Assembly (NCBI GenBank): GCA_031216445.1
Contig: CM062210.1
Coordinates: 17,443,501 to 17,507,500, forward strand
DNA: 64,000 nt
Source: Lateolabrax maculatus
Lineage: Eukaryota; Chordata; Actinopteri; Acropomatiformes; Lateolabracidae
Direction of reading: 5' to 3'
The notes beneath the pieces are model-generated. The model was given only the letters and a program-made list of their open reading frames with translations. It made no database searches and had not been told where the DNA came from. The position numbers were made by a program, and so were the translations under genes. Positions 21,794 through 32,500 of this stretch are shown here, in pieces; position 1 is the stretch's first letter, and each line of letters starts with the position of its first letter.

Positions 21794-23450
21794 GAACTTC
21801 TGGTTGGGAGTTGAAGTGGGCGTTGGGAGAAGGGGTGGGGGGGGGGGACCCATTGCACATAGTTGGAAGCTGGAGGGAGAGCAGTCCTTCAGTTCCTCTT
21901 GAGCCCAGTCTTAACACACACGGGAGCTGCAGTCGGGTTGGCTTTGGACCGTTGGGCCGGGAACACCAAGAGGGAAACCTGAAGACCTGCTGTGGGAGGA
22001 AGAGGAGGAGGAATAGGAGGGGGGGGGGAGGGGTGGTTTACAAGACTCGGTTTTGTAAAAACCCACAGCGGGAAAAATATGTAGATTTCTTGTAGATGTT
22101 ATTATCTATGTTGTAAATATGTTTTGTAGATTGAAGCCATGGAAAGCCATGCCTATCAAAGCTTTTGACATCCAGACTAATCAACGCCTAGGCGGCTACA
22201 TTCATTAGCTAGCCTTTCCTTCATGTTAACTCGTCTGCAGACTTAAAGCTTCATTTTGTCAATTCATAGATCATTGAACCATCGAGCGCGTGCGACCTGC
22301 ATGTAAACAGAGGAGGACGTTTGAAGCCATTTTGTTGACACAGAAGCCTAGCCTACACACATAACACACTGGTGTCAATGTAGTTTTTTTTCCCTAAGAT
22401 ATCGGTGAACTGATTACTCTGTCTAGATTCTCTTCCTGTGCCCTCTCTCGGCGAACTGTAACCTCTACTCAGGCGTGGTAAACACACCCCCCTCCCGCTC
22501 CCCCCTCCTCTGCAGGTCTATCATGACTGCTCACAACGGTTCAGTGATCTATTTGCAGCTTCTGGTGGCCCTGCATGTCCCAGTCTGAAAAAAAAAAAAA
22601 ACAGTGCCTGGTGGTGTGGTGGAGTGAGTGATTAGAAAAAATGAAGAGATGTGATGGCGTGCTGCTTTGGACCATTCCCACTCCCCGCCCTCCCCCCCAG
22701 CCTCAGCCCTGCCCTGCCACACCCTCTCCTGAGACATCAACACTTCACACCCTCCTTGTGTTATTTTTTTTTTTTTTTGGTTTCCAACTGTTTTTGTTCC
22801 TATTTTTCCCTCCTGGTTCATTCCTTTGTACAGTCGCTAACATACAGCGGAGTTTGAAGAAGAGAACGCAGAATAAAAAAAGGTTTTATTTATAAGAGTT
22901 GTAGTGACGAGCAGTAAATCACGATGATGTCCCTGCATTTTCATTTGCACCCAGTTCAGGAGTGGTATCGCAGCTACAGCGGCTTACAGGCGGATGTGTG
23001 TGTGGATCACCTATTGTGTCAGAGCAGGGCAACAAGAGGTCACAAGGTCAAATGTGAAATGTATGTATTGTAATAAACATGTTCAATTAAAGCGAGCACT
23101 GGTTATTTTATTGGTTCATACGCTAGTGCCTTGTTGAAAGTCTTAAGTCTCATGGCCTCATTCACCTGGAAGAAACCCACATTTTGGTTTTTTTTAACAA
23201 GAAAACCTCTGTGTGTCACGCACAGGGTTGTTTCTCTGGCACGTCCCATCCCTCTCATTTGTCTGTCCCCCCCCCGCACTGTTGAAGAGCAGGGTCCTAA
23301 GCTGCAAAGGCCTGTTTTTTCCCACCATACTATCTATTGAGTCTATAACTGAACTGCACCACACATTCAGTAAAAGGTGACCACATCATTGCTTTGTATA
23401 TTGTTTCCTGAAGTATATTGACAAATGAAATAAAATATGCCTCTCCAGGG
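21794..23450 (+). other. wac 3' UTR
   Basis: Non-coding sequence after the wac stop, with homopolymer and C-rich runs. It has three candidate poly(A) signals: AATAAA at 22872-22877, 23072-23077 and 23429-23434. A Pumilio-type element, TGTAAATA, lies at 22112-22119. Which polyadenylation site is used cannot be decided from sequence, so the 3' end is given as the most distal candidate. Confidence 0.65.
23072..23077 (+). terminator. Candidate wac polyadenylation signal
   Basis: A canonical AATAAA hexamer, followed within about 30-40 bp by TGGTTATTTTATTGG, a plausible U/GU-rich downstream element. It is the best-placed of three AATAAA sites after the wac stop. Confidence 0.5.
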
Positions 23451-24313
23451 CCATGTTGTTCTTGGGTTTTTGATGGTCCCTTTAGCTACAGCGTCTTGTC
23501 TCGTTTGACTTCATAAAGGAGTGTCTTGGATGCTGTTAAGCGTGGATGGCAGGATGTTCTTTGACAAGCCCTGCAGTTACCCAAAGGGGGACACATCCTT
23601 TCATCGTTGGAGTCTGAGCAGAAATGACGCCCTCTTTTGACTATAGTTGGGATAACCAAGTAGTTGCATTAATGATTAATTAAAGTATTAAATTGGAAAG
23701 TTATGTTCAGTGGCAGGATTTTTATAGGTCTTGGAGGGGGGAGGGGGATACTATAGACAATGCTTTATATATTTAAATCAGTATCTTCCATATTATTCAA
23801 CCTGTGAGCTCTGCTGCCCCCTGCTGGTGCTCTTGGGTCTTGCACTGCAGACTGGGAGAACTCTGACCTCCTCTGTTCAGGAGATTAGTGTTATCAGATC
23901 AAAGACCAGCAGGGTTCCTGTTCCTGGTGTGTCCTGCTCTAGTCACAACAACACTTTGAGTATTTTACTGTTGCTTTGGCTCAATTTAGGGTTCAAACGT
24001 GGAGATCTCTTGATGTATTGAGCCAAACTGACTTGCTGTGTGTCGACCTCAAAACAAAATGCTGCCCCAAAGTGCAAAACACTAAATCACATGGCTCAGT
24101 CCAGAATACACACACCTCATATCAATACAGGTCTCATTGCTTATTACTTAGCATGCAGATCATCATCTGAGAGCTAGTCCTTCGGGTGGATGGAGCATTG
24201 GAACAAGCATAGAGTGTATTACACAGTGAACTACACGATTATAATGTCAAACTACTATTTCCAAGGTCAAGAATGGACTGTCACTGATTTTTTTTTTTTT
24301 TTTTTTTTTTTTT
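23451..24313. other. Intergenic DNA after wac
   Basis: No gene was recognised. The stretch ends in a poly-T run of about 25 bases that abuts the left end of a Tc1 element. Confidence 0.6.
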
Positions 24314-24315
24314 TA

Positions 24316-25590
24316 CAGTTGAAGTCGGAAGTTTACATACACCTTATCCAAGTACATTTAAACTCAGTTTTTCATAGCTCCTGACATTTAATCCTAGTAA
24401 ACATTCTTTGTTAGGTAAGTTAGCATCACTACTTTATTTTAAGAATGTGAAATGATTTATTTCAGCTTTTATTTCTTACACATTCTCAGTGGGTCAGAAG
24501 TTTACATTCATTTAGTATTTGGTAGCATTGCCTTAAATTGTTTAACTTGGCTCAAATGTTTCGGGTAGCCTTCCACAAGCTTCCCACAATAAGTCGCTGG
24601 AATTTTGGACCATCCCTCCTGACAGAACTGGTGTAACTGAGTCAGGTTTGCAGGCCTCGTTGCTGGCACATGCTTTTTCAGCTCTGACCACACATTATCT
24701 AATGGATTAAGATCAGGGCTTTGTGATGGTCACTCCAGTACCTTGACTCTGTTGTCCTTAAGCCAATTTTGGAAATTATGCTTGGGGTCATTGTCCATTT
24801 GGAAGACCCATTCGCAACCAAGCTTTAACTTCATGGCTGATGTCTTGAGATGTTGCCTCAGTATATCCACATCATTTTCATTCCTCATGAAGCCATCCAT
24901 TTTGCAGGAAAGCACCCCCGTGCTTCACGGTTGGGACGATGTTCTCCGGGGTGCAAGCCTCCCCCTTTTTCCTCCAAACATAATGATGGTCATTATGACC
25001 AAACTGTTCAACTTTTGTTTCATCAGACCAGAGTATATTTCTCCAAAAAGTAAGATCTTTGTCCCCATGTGCAGTTGCAAAGTGTAGTTTGGCTTTTTAT
25101 GGGGCTTTTGCAGCAGTGGCTTCTTCCTTTCAGGTGGGTCGATATAAGACTCATTTTACTGTGGATATAAATACCTTTGTACCTGTTTCTTGCAGCATCT
25201 TCACAAGGTCCTTTGCTGTTGTTCTGGGATTGATTTGCACTCTTTGCACCAAAGTACGAGTCAAGCCGAGAGGCACTGAGTTTAAAGTTGGGCCTTATAA
25301 GACATCGACAGGTACACCTCTGTTCCACTACAGTTACGTCTGTTAGCCTATCAGAAGCTTCTAAAGCCACGACATAATTTTGTTGCTGTTTAAAGGCAGT
25401 CAACTTAGTGTATGTAAACTCCTGGTCCACTGGAATTGTGATATAGTGAATTATAAATGAAATAATCTGTCTGTAAACTATTGTTGGAAAAATTACTTGT
25501 GTCATGCGCAAAGCCCATGTTCTAACCAACTTGCCAAAACTGTAGCTGGTTGACATGACCTCTGTGGAGTGGTTAAAAAGTGTATGTGGA
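24316..25590 (-). mobile_element. Decayed Sleeping-Beauty-like Tc1 transposon
   Basis: The left end begins at a TA (24314-24315) followed by CAGTTGAAGTCGGAAGTTTA, the outer terminal repeat of the salmonid/Sleeping Beauty type of Tc1 element. A matching inner repeat (GGTCAGAAGTTTACATTCAT) lies about 170 bp inside. At the right the inner repeat is present (GTGTATGTAAACTCCTGGTC, about 25409). The outer one is eroded, with a remnant near GGAGTGGTTAAAAAGTGTAT (25567-25586). Transposase fragments lie on the minus strand between them. The right border is approximate and no TA could be fixed there. Confidence 0.85.
24508..25270 (-). pseudogene. Tc1 (Sleeping-Beauty-like) transposase pseudogene
   Basis: On the minus strand, fragments of the DDE transposase occur in several frames. 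The C-terminal part lies at 24508-24693 (KLVEGYPKHLSQVKQFKA). The core, with FQMDNDPKH holding the second catalytic Asp, lies at 24730-24915. A frameshifted upstream part at about 25040-25270 has ISTHLKGRSH-like sequence. The DNA before that jumps from leader-like sequence to about codon 80 of the family. The N-terminal paired-type DNA-binding domain is therefore missing by deletion. Several frame changes confirm that it is inactive. Confidence 0.8.
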
Positions 25591-26661
25591 TATTTATTGA
25601 TGAAGAACATGCATTTTACCACAACAGTTCCTTCCATTAGAACTGTATTACTTCCAGTTCATACTCCACGATATTTCCAGGCACTGGTGGCACAGAGCTG
25701 CTTGATAAATAAGGGTGCACCACTCCTGATGATGAAACACAGATTATCTACAGTCATCTCTGTGTGTGTGGATAAGGGAACAGAGGGAATTCATTCTCCA
25801 CATAAAACAAAAAAGTGAAAACAAAGGTGGATGCCATCAGTTTCCTGTCTCCCAGCGCTCTTAGATAAAGTCTGGGTGAATGCCTCTCAATGTAACCCAA
25901 TCTGTAACATCAAAGTCAGCCCTTCCCCTGCACGTCGACAGCATATGTATCCACGTAGCGCTCTGATGCGTTATCTGTGGGTGAATAAAGTAGATGGCGG
26001 AGGACGGAGACAGTCTGCCTGTCTGAGACCTTGATATGGCTCACATCAAAGAGGGAAGAGGAAGCTGGGAGGTGTCGAGGGAAGTCTGTCTGGCCTGGTG
26101 TGTGTCCTCGTGCGTCCTCGGAGAGAGACCGTTAGAGGTTTACATCTTCCAAGATGGGAATATATCTGTGTCATTTTGGACAGTCTTGTTTGGACAGTTG
26201 GTTTTGGTGCTGTCACTTGTGTTTAAGGTTACACTATAAATCCAGACTTGATCACCCCCCGCTCCTGCACTCAGCAGCGGCCGGGCCGTCGTTGCCTGAG
26301 CGGCGGGGGGGCTTTTGTTAGGCAGAGCCCCTGCTATCTGTACCAGGTCACACCTACAAGTGCCTCCTAATGTGTGAGAGCTGACACAACCTTTGGGGAG
26401 TAATCTAAAAGGCCACTTACATGATCCCCCCCCCACCCCACCCCACCCGCGCTGAGAGCTTGTTGACGCTCATCCTCCCAGCATGAAAAGACACACAGTT
26501 TTGTCAAGGATCAAGGATTAAGGATTTTTGGGAGATTATCATATTTCTTCTTGTATAGCCAGAAAAAAAAGGGGGTTTAAAAAGGCAGTTCACTTGCCAC
26601 GGGGAGTAGAATGTCTTCTGTCATGCTCTTCTCTCTCCAACCTCTGAGAAAACAACCCTTA

Positions 26662-26720
26662 TGATGTCACAGTGATGTCATGCGGGTTATTTCGCCCGCA
26701 TTGCGATAACCAAGGCGTGG
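26662..26720. promoter_or_regulatory. Paired CRE-like sites
   Basis: Two TGATGTCA octamers (26662-26669 and 26673-26680) are spaced one helical turn apart. They are followed by a short inverted repeat GGTTAT...ATAACC within a GCGGG/CCCGC context. The octamer is close to ATF/CREB-type sites. Function is unproven. Confidence 0.3.
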
Positions 26721-27453
26721 AGCTGTGCAAGTAGGCATCTACAAGTCAGGGAAGGTCTAACAAAAGACGTTGTTGAGTTGCATTGTGGGAAATGTAGGAT
26801 CCAGTGTTTTTTGGAGTTTGGCCCCTGCTGCACAGAGAATTCATTCTTTGTTTAATCTGCCTTCTCCTAAACCCCTGGAGGTTTTCAGAAGGCGATACTA
26901 TAATGACTGCACTGCCCCTTTAATGTTGATCACTGGATCTGTCTGAATGTCAAAAAAAAAACACAGATGAAGTGTCCCAGGGAGCAGTCTGAGATGAAGA
27001 AAAGCACTTCTGACACCAGATGGTGATGTTGAGCTACCCAGCACAAGTGAAGGCAGGCTCCAGGTCGAGCTGCTGCACGCTGTCTAGTAAAGGGACATTT
27101 CGGATCATATTTAATCTGTTTTACAGTCTTTAATATTAACCTTATGTCACATGTCCTGAATATCTTGATGCACTGACAGTGAGAACAGCAGAGAACCTGA
27201 CATCGTGCGCCACAGGCGGCTCCCAGGGTTACACCTGTGCGTTGAGGCAGTTACAGACAGTATCACAGAAACGGGTGGAGGCGGGAGACGATCCAGCACG
27301 AAACCAGTATTTCTGTCTGCTTCCACCCTTTTCCACAGTTCTCACAGATAAATGATGCAAGGCCGGCCGCGGACTGGCGCCTCTGTGGAATTGCAGATAA
27401 TTACGGTAATTGCAGTGAGTCGTTTTGTGTTCCCCCTAAAGCACAACCCCCCC

Positions 27454-27455
<2 letters not shown>

Positions 27456-27486
<31 letters not shown>
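27456..27486. repeat. (CA)n microsatellite
   Basis: About 15 CA units preceded by a C run. Confidence 0.95.
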
Positions 27487-27488
<2 letters not shown>

Positions 27489-27574
27489 TATATACAACAT
27501 GTATACAATATACAACACAGATGTAAAAGATTATAAATACAGATGTGAAAGTGAGACGTGAGCGACAGGCCCCG

Positions 27575-27900
27575 TCATGTTGTGGACCTGCACAGGGAGA
27601 AGAAGGAAAAAGCGGTCGTCGCTGATAAAGATCGCGCGCGCGCACGTGTGTTTTGCATTTGCCGATTGTTAAAGGGCAATTGTGTGCGCGCGCGCGCGTG
27701 TGTGTCGTCTCGGCGGCGCCATGTGTCTTTTTGGATTGCTAATGTCTGTGAGCGGCCGTCCGCGGCTCTCTGCAGCAGCAGCAGCGGCAGCGGCGGCGGC
27801 CCCGGGCCCCGGGCCCCGGGCCGCAGGATGACGCTGCAGGGAGCCGCTGCTGGCTTCACCTGCACTACTCTGACTACAGACGTGCCGCGGCGTTAACCGA
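27575..27900 (+). promoter_or_regulatory. CpG-rich, Z-DNA-prone patch upstream of bambi
   Basis: A locally CpG-dense stretch holds two alternating CG/TG tracts (27633-27650 and 27681-27706), CGGCGGCGCCATG, a (CAG/CGG)n block and three tandem GGGCCCC units (about 27801-27821). It lies about 1.1 kb upstream of the bambi promoter. It could be a distal CpG island, an alternative 5' exon or an enhancer. A short 36-codon open frame starts at 27721. Confidence 0.45.
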
Positions 27901-28800
27901 GCCTGCGTACACAGAGCTATATGTTACTCTGCCATTAGACCCTGGACTGAATTATCTGCATCCTGTACTTCTGCACGTAGTTCATAAGTATTAGTATATT
28001 TCTTCACTTGCTGTGTAAATACACAGTTACACATAAAGACTTTTGTGTGTGTGTGTGTTTCTTTCATATACAGAAGTATATAGTTAAAATATAAGGGTGC
28101 AAACTAAAAATCACACTGTAAGTGCACATGTTAAAATGTATACATACATTTGTACATTGCCAATGTGCAAACTCTGCAGCAGTGTAGTGCAGCAGCAGTG
28201 TCAGGGACTGAGGGAGGTGCAGGCTGCAGGGCGGTTTGTTAACCCGGTGGAGTGACAGCCGCCCGGGCCAATGACATGCAGGAATGACATATGGAACATG
28301 GTATTATGAAAATGAAGGGAGATGAATGAAGGGGCCTGAGCCATCAAGACAGAGAGAGACAGAGAGAGACAGAGAGGGACACAATACAACCGGAATACGG
28401 ATGATTTGTCCTGGAAAATAAAAGCGTCAAGTAGAAATAAACATAAGCCACAATAAACGACTGGAACTCACAGAACAATTAAATAATGTTGAAAGAGAGG
28501 AATGATCGCAGAAATATTAAGTGGAACTACAGCAGCATCAACCAAATTAAATATAACAAAGGTTTAAAGCCCACTTAACTTGGTTGGGTTACTTACAGTA
28601 TTTATTTATTTATTAGTTCATTATTATTTTACATTAATATTTTTATATTTTACTTTATCTAATTTATTCTATTTAAATTGCTGTTATTTCCCCTCTGATA
28701 ATATCTGAGGTGTTTCCCTATGCGTTTCTTTGCCTCCTGTAAAGCACTTGACCCGCCTGTGTTTGGAGGCTCGCCTTATTTTGAAAAGAAGCACCGGATG
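27901..28800. other. AT-rich DNA upstream of bambi promoter
   Basis: Contains a short (GT)n (28043-28058), a GACAGAGA-type short tandem repeat (about 28350-28380) and very AT-rich sequence at 28590-28700. No gene was recognised. Confidence 0.6.
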
Positions 28801-28910
28801 CGACCCCGTGACGTGGCCGTGACGAGCTTGCCCCCCCCCCCCCCGGCTCCGACCAATCAGAGGCGAGGGGGCGGGGCGCCGTCAGACCGCAGCTATCTGC
28901 TGTGTTAAAT
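28801..28910 (+). promoter_or_regulatory. bambi promoter
   Basis: A GC-rich block about 550-650 bp before the bambi ATG. It contains a CRE-like TGACGT (28809-28814), a poly-C run, a CCAAT box in sense orientation (28853-28857), a GC box GGGGGCGGGG (about 28867-28876) and, immediately after, GGCGCC (28875-28880) next to CAGAC (28883-28887). There is no TATA box. GGCGCC with a nearby Smad box is the kind of arrangement reported for BMP-responsive promoters, and bambi is a known BMP target. Smad use of this exact site is inference. Confidence 0.65.
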
Positions 28911-29456
28911 GTTGTCGGTGCGGAGTGAGCGTGCAGTCGTCGGTGCAGCGGAGTCGTCCGTCCTTTCCCGACATTTCTCCGTCCAGGAATACCAGAGGGA
29001 TGCTTCACCGCGACCGGCCGCACGCAGAGGCAGAGGAGGACCAGCGGTGACAACTTTATACCGCATTTCTCTGCCTTCCCCGGAGTATATTTCTCTTTTT
29101 CCCCCCCCCTCGCTCTCTGCGCTTCGGCTTGAAGAAGAAGAAGAAGAAGAAGAAGAAGACTCGGTGTCCTGCGTCCTCCGCTAATGTCGGACCGCTTTTA
29201 AAGAACAGACTCGCGAACTTTCCCTGCCTCCATGCGGGAGAGGAGACGCTCCGGAGTGGGGTTTTTTTAAATCTTTTTTTTTTTTTTTTTGTGCTGCTGC
29301 TTTTGTTCGGGCACGGATAGCGAGCGGTCGCGTCTCCCCACCGGAATGCCTCACTTCTCGCCCTGACTCCATGTAAAGCGTCCCGGACTCCCCCGCCGCC
29401 GCCGCCGCCGCCGCTCCTGGATATACGAGGACTGTCGGCGCAGTAACTCGGTGTAA
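28911..29456 (+). other. bambi 5' UTR (inferred)
   Basis: GC-rich leader between the promoter block and the bambi start codon. It contains (GAA)9 at 29131-29158, a poly-T run near 29273-29290, (GCC)n at about 29391-29412, and a series of short upstream ORFs (29000-29050, 29184-29201, 29232-29270, 29346-29366, and ATG-TAA at 29371-29376). The transcription start and any leader intron cannot be determined from sequence. Confidence 0.6.
29131..29158 (+). repeat. (GAA)9 repeat in bambi leader
   Basis: Nine GAA units in the inferred 5' UTR. Confidence 0.9.
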
Positions 29457-29532
29457 ATGGATCGCCAGTCCAGCTTCGTCTCCATCTGGCTGCAACTGGA
29501 GCTCTGTGCCATGGCTGTTCTTCTGACTAAAG
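29457..29532 (+). CDS. bambi coding exon 1
   Basis: The exon starts at the ATG giving MDRQSSFVSIWLQLELCAMA, nearly the same as the human signal peptide. It ends in phase 1 (AAA G) before GTACAG. This ATG was chosen by similarity; an internal Met at codon 19 is also conserved in human. Confidence 0.95.
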
Positions 29533-32500
29533 GTACAGACTTTGGACGGGCCGTGTTTGTCAGCTGCTCAGTGTTTTGGCAGTGATCAAACCCGAGGGGA
29601 CTGAGGCTGCTCCCCGCCAGGCTGCGGGTCTGCAGCCGGCCGGTCTTCCCCGGAGTGACTCCACGATGTGGCGTTTTTAGCCTCCAGTCTTGTTGTATTA
29701 AAATGAGGGAACAAAGTGCCGAGCAGGGCTTTGATAACTCACCCTGTTTCCATTGAAACATCACTAGTTTTACTGATTTAGTGGTTGTTTTGGTCGCAGT
29801 TTACTTAAGACAGATGTTTCATTCTTAGATCAAGTCCTTGAAAAAAAAAAGAAGCCGCAGTGGAAAGAACTTAAATGAACCCAGCCACAATTAATGACTT
29901 CTTTGAAGAGAAGTGTTTCCTATAGTCAAACTCCAGCTTTAATATCCAAACTCTGTCAGGCATTTATTCCTTCTCCAAAACACACACACACACACACAAT
30001 ACACAGCTCCTGTCTCATCCCGGCTGCTCGGTTTCACTCCTGTTTAACTCCGTTTTGGAGCTGCCATTCATAGAAGACTGAGCAGGGCTAAAGAGCCTCA
30101 GTGCCTGGCCTGTTCCTCTCCCCCCCCCCCCCCCCCCCCTCGCCTCCCACCCCTCAGCCCACAAAGGGGCCTCTCCTTTCTAATGAAATATTCTCCAAAT
30201 GACCTGCCCGGGCCCTGCTGCTCCAATCATTCACAGGGAAAACACTGATCTGATGAATGTGCTGCTGCACTGCAAGTTGGTGCATTCAAAGAGGCTCTGC
30301 CACTGTGAGGGACAGGGCTCGTCTCTGAGGGCTCCGGGCCCCGGCTGCTGTATTTTCAGCTCAGTTTTTGACTGTAGCAGATGGAAACACAGCGGCAGAC
30401 TTTTGATTCACTTTCGGTTGCCTTATTTATGGAGTCATTTCCAGTAATTTGTGTGTTTTTTTTTTTTAAACTTGTTTCCGTGCGAAATAGTCACCAGCCC
30501 AATGAAGAGTATAGAAATGACTTTATTGTACACTCAGATTTAATGTGAAGGTAAAAAAAAGCATGAACACAGCAAAACCTCATGAGTAGAAGTTCCCAAA
30601 ATACATTTTAAGTTAATGTTTTTGTAGTCAGTGTTTTTGTTGTGTTAGGGCAGGTCCATGGCCCAGATCTATGTTTTGAAAAGTTTGTTTAAAAAAAAAA
30701 AAAGAAGCCACGGATGAAGTAATGAGTGGGCCCGTGCAGAGCAGGCAGCCGTAATGATAAGGTTGCTGGAGGCTCCTTAGATGGGACCTCGGTGCACCCT
30801 GACCCCCCCACCCCCCACCCCCAGGTTCTCCTGACCACAAGTAAAGCTTTGCGTGCAAACATGGGGGGAAAGGAGACTCCAGCGCCGCGCTCCGGCCCCC
30901 CCTCTTTGCGAGTTTCCTATTGGGTTGAAAGAAATTGACTTTGGCAAACAAACCTCTAATTATGAGCTACACGGTTCCCGGTTCATAATACAGACAGAAA
31001 GGGCTGTTTTGCTCGCGGAGCTCTTAAATGAAGGCACATTTGCTGAATTGGTGCAAAAGTGGAATATTCCCGTGAGGGCTGTGAAGTTACCTGGCTGTTT
31101 ATTGCAGGGCATAGCAGACACTTCTGAATTGAAAGTATAGTAAACCTCAGGCTGCCTGTGATAGGAATCGGCCACAAAAACAAGCAGAAGAAGTTTTGTA
31201 GATACACAAACCTACAAACGGACATAACTGTGTTAAAGTACGGAGAAGTCAAACCTTGAATAAAAACTATTGGAGGGCAGAATTATATTAACATCTTAAT
31301 GTATGTGACCTATTGAACCCAAACAAAGACCCTCAAGGGTCCTGACAAACACTTCGTGCTAAGCTTGAGTTCAGTCCATGTCACAGAGGACGGACATGTC
31401 AGGAATCAAGCATTGCTTTATAACTATAATACATCTAATCTGGGAAGTTCCTCTAACCCTGCCTTTCTTTGCATTTCCAGGAGAAATAAGGTGTTACTGT
31501 GACGCGCCGCACTGTGTGGCCACCGGATACATGTGCAAATCCGAGCTGAATGCCTGCTTCACCAAGGTCCTGGACCCGCTCAGTGCAAACTCTCCCCTCA
31601 CCCACGGGTGTCTAGACCCCATCGTCAACGCGGCGGACGTCTGCAGCAGCGGCAGCTCCCGGGGCGCGGACGCCCTCAGCGGGGCCGCGGCGCTGGAGTG
31701 CTGCCACGAAGACATGTGCAACTACAGAGGCCTGCACGACCTGGCACACACCAGGGACTCTACAGGTAAAGAATCGACCTCGCAGAGCTGAATCTCTGGC
31801 TGTCTGGGGGGTGTTTGTTTTTCTCTGAAACTGAAATATGAAATTCTCTTTAACTGGCTTTTAAATGAGCGGACTCTCTGGGGGGATTTTACGATCCTCC
31901 TCAGCAAATATTCAATATTTTCCTCTTTCCTGTTCCAGAAGCAATACGTTGAGCTGTAGGGTTCTTCAAACACTTTGCTGTTTATGGACGTGCAGGCCCC
32001 CCCTTGCCCCCTCCTACTTCTTTTTTTCTAATTCCAAGCTTTACAGAACTTCAATTTGACTTTTAATGGGCTCCAGCTCTGCGCCTGGGAAGGCAGGGAG
32101 CAGTCAGTTTACCTTAAGCACTTGGAAAGAGATCAGATATATTCTTTTTTTTTATTATGTGTGCACCATGTAATTTTCCCACTGAGTAGGAATGTGCCTT
32201 GTAGAATGAATATTCCCTGACAAGTCTGCATGTTGGGCAGAAATAGGGTTATGAAAAGGTGCATAGAGAGACGGGGAGGAAGGGGAGCTGTCCTCGGGGG
32301 ATTTTTCTCTTGTGACCCTGACCAGAGCACACTATAGTTTATTAGCTCAAATTAATTTCTGGCTCTCAGTCGGGACAAGGTGACTCATTTGTTTTTGCCC
32401 CTGCTGCCCTCTCTCACTTCCTCGCTCTCGTCTGTATGTCATATTTTCTCTCTCTGTGGTTACTGGCACGACTGTGGAGCAGAAGCAGCTTTGTGAAAGC

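Larger units (their letters stand above)
25591..27574. other. Intergenic DNA, no gene recognised
   Basis: The sequence is mixed composition. It contains a pair of TGATGTCA motifs 11 bp apart (26662-26669 and 26673-26680), C-rich and G-rich runs (about 26258-26310 and 26427-26450), and a (CA)n tract at 27456-27486. No exon or transposon was identified. Confidence 0.55.
29533..31480 (+). other. bambi intron 1
   Basis: A 1.95-kb intron with (CA)n at 29981-29998, a 20-base poly-C run at 30120-30139, and a stretch at 30940-31140 that looks like a conserved regulatory element (TCTAATTATGAG and GGCAAACAAACC motifs). No coding exon was recognised. Confidence 0.8.

Noticed and set aside
25023..25637. 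204-codon minus-strand open frame as an intact gene
   Set aside because: The frame runs through decayed Tc1 leader and out-of-frame transposase DNA. The family protein is in a different frame over most of its length.
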